From positions 61,147,712 to 61,211,711 of the forward strand of contig OZ034967.1 of assembly GCA_964030785.1 (NCBI GenBank): a stretch of 64,000 nucleotides of DNA, read 5' to 3'. Position numbers and translations under genes: made by a program. Below, one piece after another: positions 58,914 through 64,000 of the stretch (within the stretch, counting starts at the first letter, position 1; every line of letters begins with the position of its first letter). Source of the DNA: Siderastrea siderea. Its lineage: Eukaryota > Cnidaria > Anthozoa > Scleractinia > Rhizangiidae. Under the pieces are notes generated by a model. That model was not told the DNA's origin. It saw only the letters and a program-made list of their open reading frames with translations, and made no database searches.

Positions 58914-59585
58914 ATGTTTAATGTTAAATCCAGACTCTTCAGAGTTGTGTCGATATTGGTAGTCTTGTCGTCCTTGTATGCTTATTTGAGTACATATCAG
59001 TCATCGTACTACACTAACATGCCTTGGAATCCTGTTAAAAAATGTGTAAACACCAAAGAGGAAACCCAGCAGCTTGTAAACTTGACTTTCCAAACCCATC
59101 AATTGTTAGACGAAATGGGAATTGAACACTGGCTCATGTACGGATCTATTTTTGGCGCACGAAGGATTCAGGGTCCTCTTCCCTGGGACAACGACGCCGA
59201 CATTGCATTTGATGGAAACGGAAGATTCGCTGAAATAACTTTCGACGAATTTTTTGCTCGCTTTAGGGCAGCAGGCTTGAACTTACGCAACAAGTGGACC
59301 CAGAGCGGGTCATTTGTTGTCTCACGCGATGGTTCACCTTTAACCGTAGATTTGTTCGCTTATTACGATCATGGCGGAATGATGAAAAGAACTGGGTTGG
59401 AATCATGGCTGTTTGCTGTTAACTATCGAATATATCACACCTTTCCAACGTGGCTTGTCGAGAACCCTCTTCCAAAAACTCGTTTTGGATTCTTTAACAT
59501 CTCAATTCCTCGCGGCGGAGATGAAATTCTGAAATATCTGTATCGGTATAACTGGTGGAAAGAAGTAAAACCTAAAGGATGTTAA
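58914..59585 (+). CDS. LicD/fukutin-related family nucleotidyltransferase-like protein, single exon
   Basis: A 223-aa protein. Residues ~11-28 form an N-terminal membrane anchor (VVSILVVLSSLYAYLSTY), suggesting a type II Golgi/ER protein. The LicD signature follows: EMGIEHWLMYGSIFGARRIQ at 67-86 and PWDNDADIAF at 90-99, where D92, D94 and D96 would bind the metal-nucleotide. LTVDLFAY (143-150) and IPRGGDEILKYLYRYNWW near the C-terminus are also family-like. Fukutin and FKRP transfer ribitol-phosphate to glycans and LicD transfers phosphocholine; the substrate here cannot be told. It is shorter than typical fukutin-type proteins but retains the whole recognisable core. The ATG at 58914 is conserved in copy 2. 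It is the only intact copy of three. Confidence 0.8.
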   Translation: MFNVKSRLFRVVSILVVLSSLYAYLSTYQSSYYTNMPWNPVKKCVNTKEETQQLVNLTFQTHQLLDEMGIEHWLMYGSIFGARRIQGPLPWDNDADIAFDGNGRFAEITFDEFFARFRAAGLNLRNKWTQSGSFVVSRDGSPLTVDLFAYYDHGGMMKRTGLESWLFAVNYRIYHTFPTWLVENPLPKTRFGFFNISIPRGGDEILKYLYRYNWWKEVKPKGC

Positions 59586-60504
59586 TTGTTAATTTCTTTC
59601 TCTTATTCAGAATTTTTGCACTCAAACACTCAATTACAGTGATCAGCCGCTTTACGGACGTCCTAATGTTATGGATAGTCTGAAAGTTCCGAGTGACACG
59701 CTCCCATACATGAAAGTTTAGCTCGCTTTACAAAGGACACACGAGTTAGAGACATTGAGGTCTGTTATGTTGCTTATCAAACAGTTATAAATTGTATGTG
59801 CTCGTGACAGGATTTTTGAGTTCGCTGCATTAACTGGGATCTCTATAGCTTCTCATTTTCAGTATTTAATTTTATCTCAGTTTAAAATGTTTTTTTTTTG
59901 TTTAAGAGTTCAAAGAACTTTGGCTTTTGCTCACAATCATTGCCTTAGCATATTAAAAACTTGATACTAAAATACAATATTCAACTGCCGCTGTCGTCAA
60001 AATTTACATAATAATAACATGTTCTACAACACCACCCGTTGTCACGAAAACAACAAGAGTCATTATTCAGTCGATTATTCAAAGTATTCCGTGAGAGCGC
60101 ACTGTATATCAAATGTTAAACAGCCCCAGTTTTTATACAATACATTTAATACTAATTTCAGTTACTTTTAGGTAGTTTTAAGAAAGAACTTTAAAAATGT
60201 TGTCACACTGTAATTTATGCAGTTTATGGATAACGTATGGATCATGCAAGGGCCACGTGTTTAGCAGCTACAACAGTATTTTATGGGGGAGGGGACGGAG
60301 GGTAATGGACTGGGTTGAGGTGCTCCGATAGGATTCGTCTGCTTATCGCATTTTGATAGCGTGTTTGAATTTGTTATTCCTCTCACTGAACAACACAGTC
60401 GAGCCGTAGGGCGCCGTCTTATAGGAATACGAAAAAGAAAAGGAATTTCTTCGTAGTAGGTTGTTCAAGGTCACTGGATCATGTACGATTGATGGGTACT
60501 GTTA
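59586..60504. other. 3' flank of the LicD-like gene, no gene seen
   Basis: Includes TTTGTTTAAGAGTTCAAAGA-type sequence near 59910 distantly similar to the spacer at 57500, consistent with a fourth, decayed unit boundary. No coding exon. Confidence 0.45.
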
Positions 60505-60984
60505 ATGCGCCGATCAATTCGAAACTTCAACATCCCCCCCCCGGGCATACCCCGGGCATTTGACTGTGCATCGTGCCCGGGGAGGGGGGAATTTGAACGT
60601 TGCGTTGGAAGGGTGGGGAATTTGAACCGGATTTATCTCGTTCTGACGTAATACGCCCCTGAGTTTTTTTCGATTTTTGCAGGGTTTGACGGATTTACAA
60701 GATAGAATTTCGCCTTTGTTAGTGAATGACCCTTTTAAAAGGGTCTTTAAAAGAAGTTTGAAGGTGCCATTACGGCATATCTCTCTCGAAAAGGCGTGTA
60801 AAGTGTTTGATTGAAGACGAAATTTGTCTTGAGGAGAGGTAGTTCAGTAATAATTGGTGGGGCATTTGAACAGCTTTTTTGCCCCGAGGGGAGGGAATTT
60901 GAACAAGCCAATCTTCAAAAGTTCAAATGCCCGGGGGGTTGCCCGGGGGGGGGGGATGTTGAACTTTCGAATTGATCGGCGCAT
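60505..60984. mobile_element. 480-bp TIR element with G/C-rich subterminal tracts
   Basis: Ends ATGCGCCGATCAATTCGAAA (left) and its exact complement at the right; pairing continues through TTCAACATCCCCCCC. Subterminal sequence has repeated GGGGAATTTGAAC-type motifs. No frame. Superfamily not assigned. Confidence 0.8.
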
Positions 60985-61865
60985 AATGATATAAGGAGAT
61001 ACGAGTGGGGAAAGAGAGGGCTGATATTTTGACCCCGGTTTTCTTAGTGAAAGGTCTAGGTACGGTTAATACAATGCCTCTAACTTTTCTTTGGAGGAAT
61101 TCGAAAAATCATGGCAATGGCAATTTTCAAGAGGGTTTTGGACATTATACGGAGCAAGACATGTCATTTAAAAGGTGAGAGCTCTCAAAGTCTGAAATCA
61201 AATGCTGAAAGGAGCGAAACCAAGTTGTTCCAGGGCAGAATATATTTTCCTCAAAGAGATGAATGTTTGCAACTGGGAAATGAGACATACATTTCGGGCC
61301 TTGGACTTCCTGAGGCTTTTTAAGCTTCTCTTGGTAAAATAATCCCCGGAGTAAACTATACGCATGATAATAATCAAGCATGATAATAGTCATGTAAACT
61401 GGAGGGGGTGGTACAGGTAACGCAATATTACAAAATGCGCATGGCATTTTTAATACTGAAAATATGAGGGCTGTAGGAGAATTCAGAGGTTTTAATCTAG
61501 TGGCTCAGAAATTCATCTTTTCGGCGTTAGATTTCACGTGTAGTGTCCGCAATTTTTGACGTAAACAAACCTCGAAAGTTCGGACATCCGGTAGACTGCG
61601 AGTAGTCTCTAATTTTGGCGATGGCGATTGTGGGGCGGGCGAAATACACACGCGCGCGCGAAAGTTCGAGGAGACGCGACGCGAAGGGAGCTCCCTTCGA
61701 GTCGCGTCTAGACATCCGTCGCGTCTAGACACCCGTCGCGTCTAGACATCCGATACTAAAACAACCACTGCATGTCTACAAACTTCGAGTCGCTATTTCA
61801 AGTTCCCGTTACTATATAATTTTGCATTACTTGAAGTCTTTGAAACTTGAATAGTTCCAGGTTCA
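60985..61865. other. Intergenic, no gene seen; short GC-rich tandem repeat
   Basis: At ~61695-61752 the 18-bp unit CGTCGCGTCTAGACATCC-like is repeated three times, next to the palindrome GAAGGGAGCTCCCTTC (61682-61697). Nothing else recognised. Confidence 0.5.
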
Positions 61866-62210
61866 AAATGTCAAAACAGAAGAATAAGAGCGACTTCAAC
61901 GCCATGAATGTGGTAGAACTTAAAAAAATTTTTGCAGGAACGTCGAGTTTCAGTAAGCGGATATTTTGAAAACTAATTCGCTAGTGGAAATCGCCTCTGC
62001 AGTCGAAAAAATGGTTTGCCAGGTCAAACTAGTGATGCAAATAATTTAACACTTCATGATACACTAATTCCCAATCCATTTTCCCCGAAGACCGTGAAAA
62101 ACTTCAACTCTTTACCCTGTTCACCGCCGTTTGGGTTGTACGACATCTTTAACCATTTAGTTTACCAATCCACTGCCTACATTGCGGCCGCAATGTGCTT
62201 ACATTAGTTC
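61866..62210 (+). pseudogene. Transposon ORF remnant (SAP-like N-terminus, SWIM-like end)
   Basis: The frame starts MSKQKNKSDFNAMNVVELKK and, with frameshifts, continues through ELKKFLQERRVSVSGY and VEIASAVEKM, resembling a SAP-type N-terminus of transposon-associated proteins. NPFSPKTVKNFNSLP and FGLYDIFNHLVYQST follow. The last residues, YIAAAMCLH, resemble the SWIM zinc-finger CKHIAAAM motif, as if a large internal part were deleted. Family name uncertain. An inverted related piece is at 63790-64000. Confidence 0.45.
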
Positions 62211-62345
62211 TTATTAACCGAGCGGGAGGTCTGTATGGGAGAATCTTGACCGAGGTCGCCAGTACAGACCGAACGCAGTGAGGTCTGTACCAGCGACCGA
62301 GGTCAAGATTCTTCCATACAGACCGACCTAGCTCGGTTAATAAGA
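62206..62345. mobile_element. Fold-back element (MITE-like)
   Basis: TTATTAACCGAGCGGGAGGT..CTGTATGGGAGAATCTTGACC pairs with GGTCAAGATTCTTCCATACA and GACCGACCTAGCTCGGTTAATAA. An inner pair CAGTACAGACC / GGTCTGTACC also folds. A similar GGTCTAGA palindrome lies at 63415-63460. Confidence 0.8.
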
Positions 62346-62619
62346 TGTTTATTATATGGCCAAACAAGAAATCAAAAGGACAAAAAATAAACATTTCTTT
62401 TTTTCCCTGCGCGGGCTCAAGCATTTAGCTGGCTTACTTCTGTCACTAGTCTCCAGTCCAAACGGGACAAAAGTCCAGCTTTGTACAAACTTCGTCAATG
62501 AACGAAGACAAAATAACCGTTCTTTTTCATATGGGCTCAATGAAAAAGCTTGTGGTTAAACAACAACTTATGGAAAGCGACCAAAGGTGCAACGAATTTT
62601 AATCGATCGATCAGCGATC

Positions 62620-63268
62620 AGTTCTCATTTAGCCTTGCGATCTTCGACTGATCACCACAAAAAACGTTGCTGTTGAATGTGCAGCCTTCGAACTTGTCAA
62701 TATGCGCTCCGGCAAAAATTGCCTGAGGCTGGATTTGTTGGACTTTGAAGACATTTTGATGTGTTGTAGTGGAAGCACTGACTTGGTTTTCTTCGGACTG
62801 AGCGGATGTACCTGGCCCACGATTCAAGACAGGAGACATTCATCGCTGTCGCTTCAGAGATGCTGAATGTAGCTGTCGAGGGTTTTCAAATTTTTATCAC
62901 CGCTAAGCTGTGCAACGAATTTTGGCTGAACGTCTGCTTCGAGGAGTCGTCCAACACTGGTCCTCCTAACGGAGTGATTAGAAATCTTCTTCTTGTTTGT
63001 GTCATCGAGTTTGGCTTAATGTATACACGGTTCGTACGCGGTGTCATCTTGTTTTGCGAACCGAGATGAAAAATTTGGACAAAAGAAGGACGAGCTCTTT
63101 GGCAGGTATGTTTACAATTGCTCTAGACTCTTTCAGTAACTCACAAAATTTCGTCCATGCGTTTAAGTCGCTCTTAGTTTTGTACTGAGTGTTTCTGGAT
63201 CTCTGTGCTTGCAAAAGCTTCTCAATACCGACTTCATCTTCGCGCGTAGCTTCCTCGGCTGAACTCAA
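62620..63268 (-). pseudogene. Crypton-like tyrosine recombinase gene remnant
   Basis: On the minus strand the N-terminal domain is readable from 63268 (MSSAEEATRE, then LLQAQRSRNTQYKTKSDLNA, ESRAIVNIPAKELVLLL, FFISVRK). After a frameshift and an apparent internal deletion come ISNHSVRRTSVGRLL, with an HxxR-type motif, and VAQLSGDKNLKTLDSY, whose final Tyr is in the place of the catalytic Tyr. The C-terminal tail (FAGAHIDKFEGCTFNSNVF) is in another frame. This fits DUF3504/Crypton-type recombinases. The family's usual QLSGH has D here (SGDK). Dead copy; relative at 38121-38514. Confidence 0.65.
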
Positions 63269-63789
63269 ATTGCCAACGTTTGCTCATTCTCTTTACTTGC
63301 TAAATTTCCTCGCTGTCTACTGGTTCTTCCATTTAGTATTTCTAACAGGAACAAGCCAATTTGTTCCTACTTTTTTGTTTGTAACTTTTTGAGGGCAAAT
63401 GTTAGAACGACATCGGTCTAGATGCCGGTCTAGATGGGAAAATCTAGACCGCGGTCAATATCGATTTTAGCCAATCAAATTCTTCTATTTGGTTGCTTCC
63501 AGTCCTTTTGAGACACGGCCATATAATAATACCCCATCTCGACCACCTTTACACTCTATCTTGCCTGAAGTACGCTACCTCGGTTTGTACCTCTACCCTC
63601 AAGAATAAACCAGAAATCGTAGTACTCCTTTATTCATCCGTTTTGATTTTCATGAAAAGCCGCACTTTGGCTATATATACATGGACACCCTCTTGATTCA
63701 ACTGAGCAGTTAGTAAAGATTCCGCATAACCATCCGGCACTGAATAAGCGGTAATCGTCAAATGATTTGTAAGGGGCAAGTCTCTGCTT
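63269..63789. other. Intergenic, no gene seen
   Basis: Contains the short GGTCTAGATGCCGGTCTAGA / CTAGACCGCGGTC palindrome (63415-63460). Small frames at 63189-63392 and 63493-63696 are unsupported. Confidence 0.5.
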
Positions 63790-64000
63790 GTCGTAATCAG
63801 TGGAGTGGTAAGCTTAAATCAAATAGTTATGTCGTACAACCCAAAAGGTCCAAAAGGCGTTGAAGAGTTGAAGTTGTTCACGGTCTTCAGGGAAAATGGA
63901 TTGGGAATAAGCATATTATGAATTATTAAAATATGCATCATTAGTTTGATCTTTTTCGAAGTTTGGATCCACTGGCAAAAACCATTCGACTGCAGAGGCA
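63790..64000 (-). pseudogene. Inverted fragment related to the 61866-62210 transposon ORF
   Basis: Read on the minus strand, GCCTCTGCAGTCGAATGGTT, TTCCCAATCCATTTTCCCTG and TTTGGGTTGTACGACATAAC match the order of motifs at 61997-62160. Coding pieces ASAVEWFLPVDPNFEKDQTN and IPNPFSLKTVNNFNSS are recognisable. It has stops and runs off the window edge. Confidence 0.6.

Noticed and set aside
61865..61970. Possible new small gene starting at 61866
   Set aside because: The frame stops early and matches the N-terminus of a broken transposon ORF instead.

Overview
The window is nuclear DNA of an animal, most likely an anthozoan cnidarian and probably a stony coral. Introns with GT/AG borders and TATA boxes show it is eukaryotic. 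It is AT-rich and dense in decayed Penelope-like retroelements, non-LTR retrotransposon pieces, Crypton-like recombinase remnants and many fold-back or TIR elements, a mix I associate with coral genomes. The taxonomic call is recognition, not computation. No operons, CRISPR arrays or convincing tRNA/rRNA genes were seen.

Layout. (1) 6212-13922 (+): a ten-exon secreted protein gene built of phase-0 exons, most of which encode one four-cysteine Cx6C...Cx6C module. It has clearly grown by internal tandem duplication. (2) 16563-40947 (-): a three-exon, four-helix membrane protein (CD20/MS4A-like topology), convergent with the first gene. Its first intron of about 22.8 kb holds a near-identical 1124-bp tandem duplication, a piggyBac-like MITE, minisatellites, LINE, Penelope and Crypton-like remnants, and a nested plus-strand Cys/His-rich gene exon (33509-34906). 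(3) 46238-50154 (+): a five-exon paralogue of gene 1 with a simpler module order and a 118-nt second exon that breaks the frame. (4) 51380-59585 (+): a tandem cluster of three LicD/fukutin-like nucleotidyltransferase copies: a remnant, a copy split by a ~2.15-kb insertion, and one intact 223-aa copy. (5) 60505-64000: TIR elements and broken transposon-encoded ORFs, including a Crypton-like tyrosine recombinase remnant lying between two inverted pieces of another transposon ORF.

The most noteworthy system is the pair of Cx6C-module genes. All introns are phase 0, so modules can be duplicated, fused or skipped without loss of frame. Exon 4 of the large gene joins a C-terminal-type module to a second copy of the acidic tail of exon 1 and is followed by a copy of the exon-1 intron, recording an unequal exchange between exon 4 and exon 1. 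Exon 2 looks like a hybrid of exons 5 and 6. I recognise no named family for this module; secretion is supported by signal peptides, function is unknown.

All gene models are read by eye from splice signals, reading frame and internal homology; no transcript or database evidence was available.
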